Shown here in pieces: positions 36,301 to 51,020 of a DNA stretch of 64,000 nt (its first letter is position 1; every line of letters begins with the position of its first letter). The notes beneath the pieces are model-generated. The model did no database searches and was not told the origin of the DNA. It saw nothing but the letters and a program-made list of their open reading frames with translations. Where the stretch lies: positions 2,790,001-2,854,000 of the forward strand of contig JAMXDE010000005.1 of the NCBI GenBank assembly GCA_026770025.1. Direction: 5' to 3'. Source of the stretch: Craspedostauros australis. Its lineage: Eukaryota; Bacillariophyta; Bacillariophyceae; Mastogloiales; Achnanthaceae. The position numbers and the translations under genes were made by a program.

Positions 36301-39300
36301 CCGGAACTTGAGATGCCGAACCCTCCGCCAGAAAACGAACCACAAACGACGTCCGTAGCAGCAAATATCGCAGATATGCGGATCTTTGCCATCGACCCCG
36401 AGCTCGGTGTCCAGCTGCCAGTGGCAGTTGTGTCCATCGGTTCCACGTCCCTCACGATGTCAAGGTTGGAACTGGAGGATTCGAATGATCATGTCAAGGT
36501 CGTGAGGACAGAGGCGAATCCACAAGACTTCCAGGTGGTTGTGGAGTCCACGGTCTGGGCGGATTACTTCAAGCTGGGAATAACCAGGAGCTGGGAGCCC
36601 TTGCTCGAACCTGTGAAGTGTCTTGTTCTGTACGAGAAGTCGCTAATGCGAGGAGAAGGATTCATCATCGACGCAGACACGCCGGTGCATCTCAACCTCT
36701 CGGGCGCACTGCTCCAGATTCTGAGTGACACCTTCGAATCATTCGACAAGCAAATCCGTGAAACCTTCCAAAGCGAAGACAAGACCGGCAACGAAAGGAG
36801 CAAGTCGATGGCCAGTTTGTCGCCTGGAAAGAACCATGTCAGCGCACTTGTTGAAGACGGCGTCGGGCAGCAGGACGGAAACGAACGGATCATCCTGCAT
36901 GAAATCCCCAAGCCTCTGAAGCGCGGTGACCGTGTGGCGTTCTCCATGCGGAACTTGACGGGGCAAAAGATCAGGGTGCACCAGCTACCGGAGGCATCCG
37001 ATGAAAGCGCGAGGACGCAGCCAGCGATCGTGACGTACTTGAATGACAAAGAATCCATGGGGCTCACATTCGCTGCGACTGTTTCTCGCATCACCAATCT
37101 TTCCGTGACAGAGGTTCCATACCCGGGCTTCCTGAATTCCCAGAGCAACGGCGAATCTTCGCGATCAATGCAGCATTCCGTGAGCATTCAGCTCCCCGGC
37201 TTCACATGGCTCCCCGGGATCAAGGTGGATACGTTCGGGAGGAAGTTCCAGCCGATCGCCCCGAAGTCAGATGTCGTGCGAGCAAAGATCGCGAAGGATT
37301 GGAGGTTGAAGAATGCAATGAAGGTTCTGACCGAGGTGGGTCTGGATGGCGGTGGAAGACTGGTCACAGTCCGGAGTCTATTCGAAATCCGCAACAACAC
37401 CATGCACGAGATCAAGATCATTCTCCATCCCGATCCCTTGCACGAGCCATACATCGCGAGCATCGAGACCGATCTCGATCCATTGTTCGTGAACAGGTCG
37501 GAGGACAAAGACCAGGACGAGGATGCCGACGAGGTCATCAAACTGGAGCCCGGAGGTGTGTTCCAAATGCCAACATTGCTTGTGGAGAGTGCGCTGCATC
37601 TTGTTGGCAACCATCTTGGCTGCTTTTGGATTCGACCCACCACAGAAGGGCGAAAATCCGCATTTCGCAAAACACGCGACTTCGCAGACGTCGGTGAGAT
37701 CACGCGGGTGGACTTCTGTTCCCGTCCGATCCAGCTCGCGAAGATCGTCCACGAATCCTCCGTCATGTTTCAGGCCAACAACGGACAGGACATCCCGGTG
37801 GAGAAAGCCAAGAGCGGGATCCAGGTGTCGTGCCCGACAGCCTACGAATCGGTCAACACGAAATCACCATTCTGCTATGCGGTGGAGGTCGCCAGAAGCC
37901 CCATCGTCAAAAGTTCTCGTGAGGTAGATGATGCCCACGTCGCCGGATCGAAGCCAACGGCGGTAGCCACCGACAACAAGACTCCTGCACAGAACGAGAA
38001 GAAGCCTGCTGACAACCAAAAGTCAAGGAAGCGAATGCACCTGCATGGCCCGGTTGCCTACACGATCTCGGTCCATTCGCCGTTGGTGATTGCGAATCTC
38101 CTCCCGCAGGCAGGAAGGTTCGAACTGATGCACGCCGTGAGACGCACGGTGCTGTGGTACGCTGATCTTGTTCCTGGGCAGCAAATCCCCATCCATTCAG
38201 TTGGGCTTGATGCTCCGCTGCTCTTGCTTGTCAATCTCGGTTACTGCAGGACGCCGGTGGGAGAGGGAGCTCTGGTGCATCACGGTACGGACTTGCCATC
38301 AACTTCTCGCGACGCATCCAGCGGGCTCAAGACGATTGGGAAGGCCGTGCTGAAGGGCAGGAAACAAATCGGCAAGAAGCTCAACGCAATCACGGAATCG
38401 CCAGACAAACGGGCCCGCAATCGTCTCGATGCCGCAAGGAAGGTTTCGAAAAAGGCGGATACCAACAACAAAAGAACCACCATTGACGTCTCCACCAAGT
38501 CAGGATCCCTCGGTCTGGACAATACGTTGGGCGTTGGCTCGGGAGTTGCTGGCAAGGTCCACTCCATTGAAGGAACTGCGTATTCGGAGAACGACTTGGC
38601 GACCGAGACTACCGTGGTAGATGGCATGGGCCAAAGGCTACGGCTGAATGTCGAGAACACGCGCGGAGGTGGCGGACAACGTCGCATATCCTTGTTCTGT
38701 CCGTTCTGGATCATCAACACCACGGAACATGCTCTGCGGTACAAGAAAGAAAAATCGAAGTCCTTTGTCAGCGGCACCGTCGTTTCGCAGGCCAAGGACG
38801 GGTCTCAGCCCGTCGACGGCAGCAACCGAAACTACAGGAAGGAGCACACTGATCTTCAGCAAAGGCAGCTGTCCAATGCGGAGCAGTGGACGAACGCTGC
38901 TACCCCCCTGAATACAAAAACCATCTTCGCCGGGACGCCTGGTGCGTTGGCCACAGCATCTGGTAGGTGCAACTTGCCATCAGACAGCCTTTGCGAATTG
39001 CTCAACGGGGACATGCCGTTGGAGAAGCTCTCGGAGCTTGCATTCATGTTCAACTTCCACGAGGAAAACTCTTCGTCAGGCCACCAAATGATGAGCACCC
39101 AGCTCCACGATGGCACAGAACAAACGTCGTACACCACTGATTGGTCGCGTGGCTTCAGCCTCGATTCGGTGGGGGTGTCACAGACCGTGAGGTAAGCCGT
39201 GCAGCCATGTTTCATGCCGTCGTCTGCATGCAGTTGGCCAACGCACGATTGCCTTCGTCTCGGAGCCATTTGACATTTGCTTTGCAACCGCGCCAGAAAA

Positions 39301-42300
39301 ATGCGTCAAGCTCCACGGAATTGGCACCCATGTTGATACCGTGCGCGTGCTAGTACGAAGCCAATTTTCACATGCCTGTGTGCATCTACGCACGCATTGT
39401 TTATGGATACACTCACCCCATCCATCCTCCACCACCACGCCGCATTTCACTTCTCTGTTCTCTACTCTGTGCGATCTGCGCTCTGCTGAAAACACAATGA
39501 ATCAAATCAAATCAAATGCCTGCTACACTTTCGTCCTTTCCATGTACAATTCTACCATGTCGACTTTCGTACGTACTTACAGTATGCACTGCAGAGAAGG
39601 TCGGTACCTGCAGCTCTCCGTGGTGGTGTCAGTGGCTCCAGGCTTCTTGTCGGGATACACTAAGATTGTTCGATTCTTGCCCAAGTACGTCCTTTACAAC
39701 ACCTTGGACCGACCTGTGCGGATTTGGCAGGACAGCTCAGTGCATCGACAGGGCGGTGAGGAGCAGTACACGGGAGATTACAGCGACATTCATCGGATGA
39801 GCAACGGGCGAAAATGGAGGCTGGCTTCGGAGGACGTCCCTTCTGAAAAGCTCAGAATCAATCAGTACGAGTCGCTTCATGGCAGACAGGTCGTCCTGGA
39901 GGAACTCGAAGACGCACCTGTGCCACAAGGTACGACAGCACACGACTCCGCATTGTACATCACGACGATCCCATCATCCGAACTCGCAGCATTCCACATG
40001 CCTGACTCCCGAGCAGACAAAGAGCTGCGTTTGGATTTCGGCGGCCCCTTCAACGTGACATCGAGCTTCAACACGGACGCCCAGTCGGAACATACGCTGG
40101 CTGTTACGGGGTCTGTCGATCCCCGAACACTGCACTTCGTGTCGACAAGAGCGGCACCGAAGTACAAGATCGCGCTGCCCCCACCCAACTTGGCGACATC
40201 AGAGCACTGGGACGGAGAGCTCGGCGTATTCTTCGAAACTGATTGGGGTGGAGATCGTCGCATCGTGGTCAAGAGCACGAAGCGCGGGAAGTACGCATTC
40301 AACAATACCGATATCCACGTCGGCGACGAGTTGCTCCGAATCGATGGCGCGTCCGTTGCTCGGATGACATTCTCGGAGGCGATGCGGACATTAAAGGATC
40401 GAATTGCGTACGTTCGTTCAGTCCACAACGAGTCCTCTCAGGAGCAGCAGACCGCCCTCCGGCGTGGCATGAGACGACTCTCTCTCAACGCACGGCTCCC
40501 ATTCGGCCCGGGTTCCACAAAGAGCCAAAGTGAACGGCCAAATCAATCGAACCAACTGACTCTCACATTCCGAACCTTGGAGGAACGCCTCCGCAAGGTC
40601 CGGATGAAGGCCAACCGAGAGGCGGCAGACAACCAGAACCGCAACATGACGCAACGGATCGGAACGCAAGCCTCTGTCCGGAGCCTTTCGTCGTCCTCGG
40701 TCCGTCACGAGGCTGTGGGCGATGTCCATGTGGAAACGAAAACGCTGCACAACATCAATTTCATCATCCTGCGTCCGCAGGATCCAGCCAACCCTCCGTT
40801 CCGAATCCAGAACAGATCGCTGAAGCAGACTGTGTTCTACAGGCAGAGGGGCTGCGAGGGGCACAAGTGGAACTTCCTGAGTCCAGGAGAGAGCGCCTCG
40901 TACGCGTGGGAGGAGCCGATGAAATCGAAGAAGCTTGCCGTGAGGGTTGCATCCTCCGCCTTCGATGTGTTCAAGGCAGAGTTTGCGTCTTCGCAAGGCA
41001 GCGTGTCAGAAATCGGTCTGATCGCGAATGAGGAGAACCTCGGTCTGGCCGAGGAGCGACGGCTCGAGAAACGGCGTGCACGAGTGGCCAGGATGAGACA
41101 GGCACTAGCGTATCAGTTCGTGAACACGGAGGAAAGGGGTGGCTTCGGTCCGTCCGTCACAGTTCGTCTCGAGGAGATCGGCCATCGCAACTTCCTGCCG
41201 CTGCCATCGACCGATACTTCGATAGGTTCCAGGACAGCCAGATTCCTGACTTGCGAAGTCGATACTGATGGTGGGACGAGACAGCTGGTCATTTCCGATG
41301 GAGACGAGATCTCTGACGAAAGGGCCACGCTGCAGAGCCATCTTGACACTCTCAAGATGCAGGCAGCCTACGAACAGCAGCGCGTCGCGAATCTGAATTC
41401 AGTGAAGAATTCTCTCACTGTCAACAGTGGCCAGAACAATGCGAGGTACGGATATGGCCCGACCGAAACCGAGCACGACGAATCGGAGGCGAACGAACGC
41501 GCTACTGCCGCTGAGGAAGAGGCCAGGAATCTGATGGAGGACTTTTCAGAGGGGACGATAATCATGAAGAAGCACCAAATCATTGTGGAAGTGATGGAAG
41601 TGGTCGGCCTCAATTCATCCGACATCGTAGGCACACCAAATCTGTACGGCGAAGTATCCTTCAAGGCCCGCTCCAAGGCTCGTCGGTACTTCTTCCAAAA
41701 GCGGAGCAACAAGATGAAGACATACTTCGTCGAGAATAGCTTGAAGCCGAAGTGGAACGATCAGATGTTCATCTTCGATGTCCCCAAGGAGGCCGTGAAG
41801 ATCACCCGCGGTTACTCTGTGCACGTCAAGGTGAGGAACTTCCGCTCTGTCGGACAGCATCCCGTCCTGGGCCAGGCCGTTATTCATCTGGGCAACGTCC
41901 GGAATCAGAAGGAGCTGGTGGGTTGGTACCCTCTGGGAGGTCGAACGGGCCGCCGTGACGTCGAGGCGTCGCCACTGTCTGACTTTGGAAGAGGCTCAGT
42001 AAAGCTCCGTGTGCATTGGGTGTACACGAGCTCGGCGCTGATCGACTACTTCAAGCTGATCTGCGAGACGCGGTTGACGCACTTGATTTCCAGCCAGGTC
42101 GGCATGCGCAACCAATTGGCAAGCGCCATCGAGTCGGACAAACGAAAGCGAGAGGCTGATGACCAGGTCGCACGAGGGCGAAGAGGAAAACCGAAGCGCT
42201 TCGGACGATCGAAGAATCGGAATCTTGCCAAGCACAGCTCGAGGCAGCATGCTGGGAACCAGTCGCGGACTAAGTTAGAGCTGGAGAGCAAGGCGAGGAG

Positions 42301-45300
42301 GGTTGTCGGGAAGCTCAACCACGGTCTTAATTCCGGCGTGTCCGCCTTGAGGAGTTCGCTGCGAGCATCACGGGACCGCTATCTGTACGCGCTGTATTTC
42401 CAAACAGTGGAAAGCCGACGGAATCGGCAAGAAGTGCAGGAGGCTCAAAATGACGACACGAGCGCACAGGATTCGACGAACCAGGCATTGAGAACCTCGC
42501 TGCACCGGACCTCGAGCACAACGCAAGTCACCAAGAACCAGTCAGCATCATCATCGAAGATGAGCCTTGATAGCTTCTTGTCAGACCAACGGACCTCCAT
42601 GAGGAAGCTCGAGCCAGAAAACATCCACACCTCAAGACGCAGCCTGGATGATTTTTTTACAGATCAGAAGCAAACGCAGAAGAGTCGCGAGCAGACATTG
42701 CTCGATGCGCTTCAGACCGATTCGCTGAGCCAGAACTCGGGGCCTCGCCATCGTCGGTCAGTGGCAGTGTTCGACGCTGAAGGGAACCGCAGAACCATCT
42801 CGCACCGCCGTCTCTCCCTTGACAAGGACGACATGCTCATGGATGATGAGAGCGTGAAGGAATGGCATCCAGCACTCCGGCAGGGGCAGGCAATGTACGA
42901 CGCGATGGGGCCTGCTCGCGACATCGGCATATCTGACCTCATGTCCGTCAGCACCGACGTAGAGGAAGAGCAGAAGAAGAAAAAGCTGGTACGTCGCTTG
43001 GTGGAGACTGGCTTTGCCTTCCATCAGTGCGGAGAAGCGTTCCATGAGAACCACATGCCGTATCACTTCCGCCAATCGCTGTCCCAGACCATCGACCTGA
43101 ACAAGAGGGTCCCTGCACAGAAAGTCAAATGGTTCGTCGGAACATCATCCGAGGTGAGGCTGTTCAAGAGTTGGCAATCGGCGCAGGCCATTTACAACCA
43201 CCCGGACATCACTGTCATCCAATCCAACGGAAATTTCACGCTCCGGCTCAAGCCTCCAAGCAAGAGACCGTCCAGCAGCATCGAAACATCTTCGAACGTT
43301 TGGTCGTTGGTGCGCCACAAACTGATGGTGCCATCCATCAGTCCATCCGTGCTGCTCAAAAGGTCGGAGGCCAAAATCGAGGCCATGTACCAATCTCGAA
43401 AATCCTTTGAACACTCCTGTCGCCGATCGCTAAAGACCATGCTCAATCCAGGAGGTTGGCTGACCATCCGACCCATCACCGTGTTGAACTTGCCAGATTC
43501 CTTCAACGGCATGTTCGTCAAGGTTCGGTACGGCTCATCCATCCTGCAAAGCGAGACAGTGGACGCCAAGGTAACACCCCGGTGGCTCTCGCAGGAGGCG
43601 CAGGCATTCATGGAGGATTGGAAACCGACCGGAAGGATGGCAGCGAACCCGAACTACGGAAAGCACAACCGCTCGCGGGATGGCAAATTCGAATTCTGCC
43701 CCAACGATCTCCACATCCAGGTGGAGCCTCACCAAACGAGCGGCGTGATCAAGCTGGCCATTGTCGGTGAGAAATCACAAAACAAGACCGAGCTTGGCAT
43801 TCTGAACATCCCCTTGGGCGCGGCCATCGAAGCCTGCGTCGACGCAGCCGAGACGTACCTCGATCAGTCATCAACAGAGCAGCAGGAACCCAACCCCATC
43901 TTCGTACGATGGTTCCCCCTGATGAACCCTCGAGACAGCGCACCCGCCGAGGGTGACTTGGGCTTCAGCGGTCGGCCCACCGAAGAAGAGCAATCGCGTG
44001 ACAACGCCTTCCAGCAATACTTCGCCCCGTGCATACAGCTTGCTCTGATGTGGTGGCCAGATGTCGATGCCAGAGAAGGCGATGACGACGAAGATTACGG
44101 TGACGACATAGGGCTTGCGAGCGCTCCACCCAGCAGCCGACGTCTGAGCGACGGCAATGCTTTCTACACAAACACGAGCGGCGATGACATCGGACCAAGG
44201 CGGGTGCCGCATGCAAGCACTGGAGGGCCATCCGGCGTACTGAACTTCAGTAGGACCCCGAAGGTGCAGAAATACTACAAGGTTGACGTGAATCGCGTCT
44301 CAGCCGCACTCATCGATTCTCAGAAAGCATCCGAGCTTCTCGCCTTTGTGGCAAACGATATCGATCTGCGGTACTCCATCAGCAAGTCGAGGACTCGCGC
44401 AGGGCTCGTCGTTGGATGGATCCAGCTTGATCATCAGAACAGCAGGTCGAGAGAGCCCGTTGTGCTTGCCCCTACTCCCGTGGAGCACGTGCAACCAACG
44501 TTGCAGTTCCTGGCAGTCATCAACAATCTACGCTCCAAGGCGAACATCATGTCGTACGAGTACATTGGGGTAGCTGTGCAGGAGCTTGATTTCACTGTTG
44601 AGGAGTCATGGATCTTTGAACTTTGGGAATTCTTCATGGCCATATGGAGGAGGAGGCAGGCGAAGCTGCGGAATCTGAAAGGACAACGCAGAGCCGACGT
44701 GCTCCGCCGAAATGAGAACTTCTTCTCCATGGTGGACGAGATCGAGGCAGAAGAAGAGACAGTCTCGTTGCTATCGACGTTGCAGGCTGATGGCGCCATG
44801 GCTCCATCCCAGTTGAGGAAGGTTTACATCGAACAGCTTGTGCTTGGCTTGGTCAAGGTGAATCTTTCCTACGTCAAGGGCAAGAAGCAATCCTTCGAGC
44901 TCTCCGATGAAGGTGCCAGGGCATTGAAGAATGTGGAAGTGAAAGAACTTCATGCAATTGCTCTCGGTGCTGGAAAGAAGCAGCTGGCGACCATATCAAA
45001 AGCAGAAAAGTCCGAGGTGTTCGCACGCTGGAGTCAGCACACATCCGACGAAGAGATGCTGCAGGAAGACAGCGGTGAGTGTGTTGCAATACGAGTGGTT
45101 TGGCGAAGTCTGGATTGTATCGGTGTTGACACAGGTATTGGTGTTGGTGTTGGCGCCATTGGGCACGGAACACAAGCGAGAATGCATCAGAGTCAATGTG
45201 ATGTGATGTGATGCAACAACGCTCTGTTGCGTCACGATTTAACTTGATTCAACGAAGTGTGACAGGTTGGAATGAGGTCTGATGAGACGAGACGAGACGA

Positions 45301-48300
45301 GATCAGGTGTGATGAGGCCATATTTGAAGCTCTGAGTGTTGACACCGCGCCTAACCTCCAATTGCCTCTTTGCTTTTGTTTCCAATCCTTTCGATTGTAT
45401 GTGCACATACCGACATTTCTGTACATTTTGGATACCACACACATCCTATTTCACTTCCTTCCCGCACAGAAAACATGTCGTACAATCTACCAGGCATCAT
45501 CGCAGCTGTGTTTCCATCTGTATCGGACGCCCCGATCCGGCTGCAGGGCAAGACTATGCATCACCTCTTCGAAAGCCCGACGGAGATCTTTTCCAACATT
45601 AAGAACTACTACGTGAACGAGACCTTGAAGCAGGTATACAAGATTGTTGGATCCTTGGATTTCGTTGGCAACCCCACCATCCTTTTCAGCTCCTTCGTCA
45701 CTGGCGTCCGCGATTTCGTCGTTGCTCCGGCAACTGCATTCTTGAAGTCTCCCACGGATGTCAACCAGGTGGGAATTGGCGTGGCAAAGGGCGCCATCTC
45801 GCTCTTCTCGCACAGCACAAGCGGCATCTTCGGCTTCGCTGCCAAGATGTCCGCCACCGCAGGACACGCAGCAGCGATTCTTTCGCTGGACTCTGAGTTC
45901 CGACAGTGGCATCGCGATCGAGTTGTGACCGAGGTCACCAACATGAACCGCGAGTGGAAGCGACGCGGTGTGCAGGACATTTCCGAGATCGTGACCCGGC
46001 CTGTGGGCGATGTCGTTCTGGGTGTTGCTATGGGTGCATCTGGTTTGATCCTATCTCCCTACAAGGGCTTCATCAAGAAGGGCAAGTGGGGATTAGTGAA
46101 GGGCGTCGCCATAGGTACAGTTGGCGTCGTCGCGAAGCCTATCGTTGGATTCCTCGATGCGTTTACCCATTTCTCGGCGACCGTCCATGACATCGCCAGG
46201 AGCGTCAACATCCTCGAGCGTCGCTACCAGCCAGCGCTGAAGGTGCGTCTGCCATACATCTTCGGGCCCATGAAGATCCTGGCACCGTTCGATGCGGTGG
46301 CGGCCCGAAGCGTGTCTCTGCTGGGGTTGTTCAAGCCGAAGTCAAAGCGAAGGCAGAGGTACGGAGATCCCGAGACGAGCAAGGAAATCCACGTTCTGTC
46401 CGAAGTGCTGATGATGGAACCTGGCGTGGAAACGTACGCGATCGTCACAACATGGCGCATCGTGCTGATCAAGCTCAAGAAGGACAATTCCGGCGTCTTG
46501 CATCCGTCGTTCTGCTGGGAGGTGCCGCTCAATGCCAATTACTCCGTCACATCGCAGATCACAGATCACGGCCACAACGGTGTCGCATTGACCATCACGA
46601 AGACCAAGCGAAAACGTCGGAGAGCAAACCGAGACCCCGACGAGAACGAGCACGATGCAAAGATCGACAGCAGCAAGAACAGTGTCAGCATCGATATGAA
46701 TATGAATGCGACCATGAACAGCAGCATGAACATTAACACGAACAACAGTGTTCTGATGGACAACGCCTCCCAGCCAGGTCTTCCGCACCAGATGGTGGAT
46801 GACGACGACTTCATGGATGAGAGAGATGGAAAAGCGATGCTGACGGATGAACTGTACGCCATCGTGGAGGCAGACGGAGCAGACGTTGCCTCGGTGACGA
46901 AGCCAGCCCCGAAGGGCGGTGAATCAACAGCCGCGTCGGCTTGGTACACTGTTCTCGCGGAGTACCAGCACCGGCAGCAATTGACGAGGGTGCATAACGC
47001 TGTTTGCTGCATCACAGGGGCCCTGGAAAACGTGATCATGGAACGAGAACGCGGTGAGTGTGCAGGAGAGGGAGTGAGTTCATTCGGGATGTTCACATTC
47101 GAAAAGAGAATAGCGAAGGCCACAGAACAAGCTTACGACTACGATGAACTCTCCAAGACCCTGGACACGTTGCCGTGGTTGGGCGAGTCGATGTTCCGCA
47201 ACCTGCAGCATGTGCCGAGATCCCAGCAAAAGGAGGTCATGTACAACAGCAGGGAGAAGTGGACGTTTCCAATGGAGGTTGAATCCTCGGAGCAACAGGG
47301 TGGCCCGCAATGGCTCGTGATGAGCCGTGCCAGAGCCACCTTCGTCCCATTCGAACAGCAGTGCCTTCACATTAATCGCAAGTCTACTGATCCCGACGAA
47401 TCCACGGGCAGTTCCGTGTCCATCGACTACAACGACGGAGAGATGCTCCATGTGTTCGATGATGACGGAAACGAAGAGGAGGAAGGTCGCGGGATCAAAT
47501 CCATTTTGCATCACAGCACTCCTGGCGGCGTTGATTCCTCGGCCAACGCAATGGCCAACGGCGCCATGGAAGCAGACAGAAGCAACAGCGGCAGAAGCAA
47601 CATGGTCAAAGGCAACTTCGGCAGCAACATCGGCGACCCAGGCAACACTGGCAACATCAGTAGTCCATTCCAATCGATGACCACTCCGAGCCCTAGCCAG
47701 ACACACACTTCGGAGCAACCTGCAAGCAACACCAGCATGAAGCTCGGCAGCGAAAGGACAGCAGCATCCAACGAAATTGCGAGAGTCAGGAGCGGCGGTG
47801 CCATGTCGCATACTAGTTCAGACAATGTGAGAGTCGACCCAAGTACGAGTGCGAACAGGCCAGCAGCTTCGTCGCAACCACGAACACCTGGCAGCAGCGA
47901 GGATTTCATGCCCGCGCAGCAAGATTCGCGTTCGACGCCTCAGGACGGAATACCGAGAGATTCAACTTCGACGATCTACTCCGAGGCGAAGTCATCACTG
48001 GAGGCAGGCGCTGTGGGCTCCGCAGCTCATCCGCAAGAAGAGCCAGCTCAGGAGCGGACAACGGCTGGAAACACCCCTGCCTCGCAGGCTACCACCGATG
48101 TCTCGAATCGACCTGACTCTTCCATCGCGTCGACACCGTCGATGCAGAAGCCTGCATTGAAACCATCGAGTGCGGAGAGTTCAGCAGCGGCATCTTCCGA
48201 GTGGCTGTCCCGTCGCAATGATACGTCAATCGGGAGCAGGTACAGAGGCCGCGCACCGTCTCACGCAAGCGACGGATGGAGCGAGAGCACCGAATTCTCG

Positions 48301-49404
48301 TTGGCATTGCATGGCGCCGATTCATCCGTGACCGACGGCATGACTCTTGGCACCACACCGAGCCACTTGTCGGGAACGAACGTTCTGCGACTGCAGAGTT
48401 CCAGATCGACGAGCACAGCAGGCGCGAGCTTGGATTCGACGCAAATGAGCGCCACAAGCTTCCAGCAGGAGACGAGATTAAATCGGTTAGAGAGCCTCAT
48501 CGAGCAGCTTGCGATATTCAACGCAAGCAGCGAGCTGCAAAGAAGTCAATCTGTGGTGTCCGGTGTCGCTGCTGCTTCCGCTGCTGGTGGTGGCGGTGGT
48601 ATCGGCACTGGATCTGGAATGCTGCGTGGGGGTATTGGCAATGTCCAAATGCCTCCTGGTGCTTCCGCCGGTGCGACGACAGGAGCAGCAACATCCGAAC
48701 CGGTTGGCCTGCGCAGAGAGCTGGAGGACCTGAAAGCGCAAGTCCAAGCCAGAGGCAAGGAAGATGATGCATTGCGAGAAGAAATCACGCAGCTCCGTGC
48801 ACAGTTGGCAGGACGTCGACGACAGGCACAGCAGCGCGATGCCGACTTCCACCGCAACAACAACGGTCGCAACAACCTGCTGCGCAAGGTGCAAATACCA
48901 AACATGCTCCGCTTCACGACGACTCCCAGAAACGACGACAACGCTGGCAGTCGAAGAGTCGCAGGAGCATCAGCAGCCGTGGCAGGAGGTGGAGGAGGTT
49001 CAGGCGCACGAGGACGAAACGGAAACGGCGGGCATGGGCGCGTGGGTGAAACCATGTTCAGCAAGCTCACGTTCCCGCTGGGCGCCAAGAGGATGATGGA
49101 GTCGGAAGATGACAGCATCACGTCCATGCCTCCGTCCCTCGGCAAGTCCGGCGACACGCCCGCATCCAAATCTGCCGCCAAGATCCAATCATCGAATTCG
49201 AAGCAGGCAGCAAGTGGGGTCGCGAGGCGTTACTCCAACGATTCCATGGGCACGATGTCCAACGGAGCATCCACATCGGCATCCGCGTCCACGTCGCGAA
49301 AGTCGGCACGGCAAACCTCGAGGGTGTTGGAGCGCGCCAATCAGGACTTGGGTGCTCAGTACGGCGCCTCTCAGAATCGCACTGGCAACCGAGGGTACTA
49401 CTGA
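27316..49404 (+). CDS. VPS13: giant VPS13-family bridge-like lipid transfer protein, four exons
   Basis: Exons 27316-31983, 32365-39191, 39595-45074 and 45470-49404; introns of 381, 403 and 395 bp, all GT-AG, with phases that agree, giving about 6,969 residues (human VPS13 proteins are 3,100-4,400). Residues 1-110 are the chorein-N domain (VTELLSKFLEFDATQLEFGI, LSLKNVNLRQ, LVSGSIGSMRIRIPW). An Asn-rich insert follows at ~235-290. A UBA-like stretch lies near 1715-1758 and a VAB-like motif (FCPFWIINTTEHALRY) near 3665. A PDZ-like domain (HVGDELLRIDGASV) lies near 4040-4165. C2-like domains lie near 4490-4640 and 5117-5244. VPS13-C (SPTDVNQVGIGVAKGAISL; VGVVAKPIVGFLDAF) spans ~5670-5940, then a PH-like strand pattern, ~700 disordered residues and a coiled coil near 6740-6780. 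VPS13 proteins form a hydrophobic groove that moves lipids in bulk between membranes at contact sites; which membranes is unknown here. Confidence 0.93.
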
Positions 49405-49988
49405 GTACCAATGCTGCGTACGGATCGAAGAGAGGGGTTGGAGAACGTGGAAGGAGCACCAGCATCAATGCTTGGATGAGCGCAGCTGCGACTGCATTTC
49501 GAGAAGTATGTACGGGAATGATCCCAATCACATGAACAAGAAACAGCAGAAGATGAACCATTCAAATGTGCGCTCGAGTGCGCACGCAGCAGAACATAAT
49601 GCGAGCTCGGGCAGGAAGTATCAGTACACCACAAACGAACATCGTGGATGTCGAGCAATCTTAATCCTTTTGTCACATCATCAAAATCATTCAGTTTCCT
49701 TTCGTTTGGTTTGGCAAAGTTGTGTGTAGGGATGGCATTTGAACAATGCAAGCAGCGATTGAAGAGGAGAACGAGAGCATCACGATACTGACTGAGAATT
49801 CGAATGAGCGGTTGTTGCTTGTGGACTATTGTACTGATTGTGTCTATTATTGGAAGCCCATTGAGTTGGGCGGTTTAATGGAATGGATTCGCCATCGGAG
49901 TGGATGGCGATGGTCAAGCATACCTGCTGTTTGCCGGCAATTGATGATCGCGGCAGCTGTGTTGCGTCGTTTGCTGTCACGCGTCCTC

Positions 49989-50257
49989 TCATGCAAATTC
50001 GGCATTGGAAATCTTGGAGGGTGCGGCCGTCTCGACGAAATCGACTTCGATCGATCGCCGGTGTCTGCTGCTGTTTGATCCGAAGAGGGAGACCTTGTTG
50101 GTGTTGACGGACTCGGAGTATCTGGTCTTTGGTGGCTTGGCGGTTGGAGCTGGCTTGACGGGATGGCCTGTTTTCTGGCTCTTTCCCGCGCTGCCGAAGC
50201 TCACGACATTGGGCTTGAAGCCTTCCTTGCCTCGTGAGCTCTTTCGGAGTCCGTATT
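49989..50257 (-). CDS. possible terminal exon of a small unknown gene
   Basis: After a plausible acceptor (TTCACAG ending at 50258), the minus frame is open for 88 codons to a TGA at 49989. It reads YGLRKSSRGKEGFKPNVVSF at its start and then a Lys/Pro/Ser-rich body with VDFVETAAPSKISNAEFA at the end. The composition is protein-like and unlike the surrounding DNA. No in-frame ATG lies inside, so an upstream exon would be needed; I could not place it with confidence. No family is recognised. Confidence 0.3.
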
Positions 50258-51020
50258 CTGTGAATTCAGAGTTTCATCGTCGTCGTCGTTGGTATGGATA
50301 TGAATATGGGAGAGAAGACAGCAAGGCAAAGGGTGTGGTGTACGTGGTCGTTAGTCAATCGAAGGCGAGACGAATGAAGAAACAGTCAACAGTCAACGGG
50401 GAACAGGAAACTGGCGGTGACCTAACACATCGCAGTAGTTAATCCAAAGGAACGGAACGATCGCTTCAGATCATGGCGGTATCCCTGGAAGTGAGGTGGA
50501 CAGACAGGCGGAGAGGGAAAGAGGAGGTGGGGTGGAAGCCTTGATCAGCGTCCTCACGCGTTCTCATCTTCGTCCAGATTCAAAATCGGACAGCCAACCA
50601 AGGCCAGAACCATCGCTGCCGCACCGGCATGAGGTCGATCCTCTTCTCTTCCATTGCCCTCTTTTGCCTGCCATGGTGGCAGCAGCGATGATGGTTGCTG
50701 TGTTCTCAGTGGAAGACCAACGATCTCGGTTGATCAATGGCCATTGCCTCCAAAGAATGTCTTGTTCCTCTCTTTTCTCTCTCCGCATCTTTCGCTGCAC
50801 TGCCACCACCATTCTCCACAGTCGAATGAATGAATGAGAAAGAGGACGATGATGACCAATCCACTGTCCTCTCTCTCTCTCTCTGGAGGGAGGGACAGTA
50901 ATCTGCTTAACACCCATACTGATGATCGACATACCAACATTCATCTTGATTTCTGCCTTTTGGTGATTGCCTTGATGCTTGGTTGTGTCCTTTGCCTTGC
51001 GGAGAATGCTCAATTCTCTT

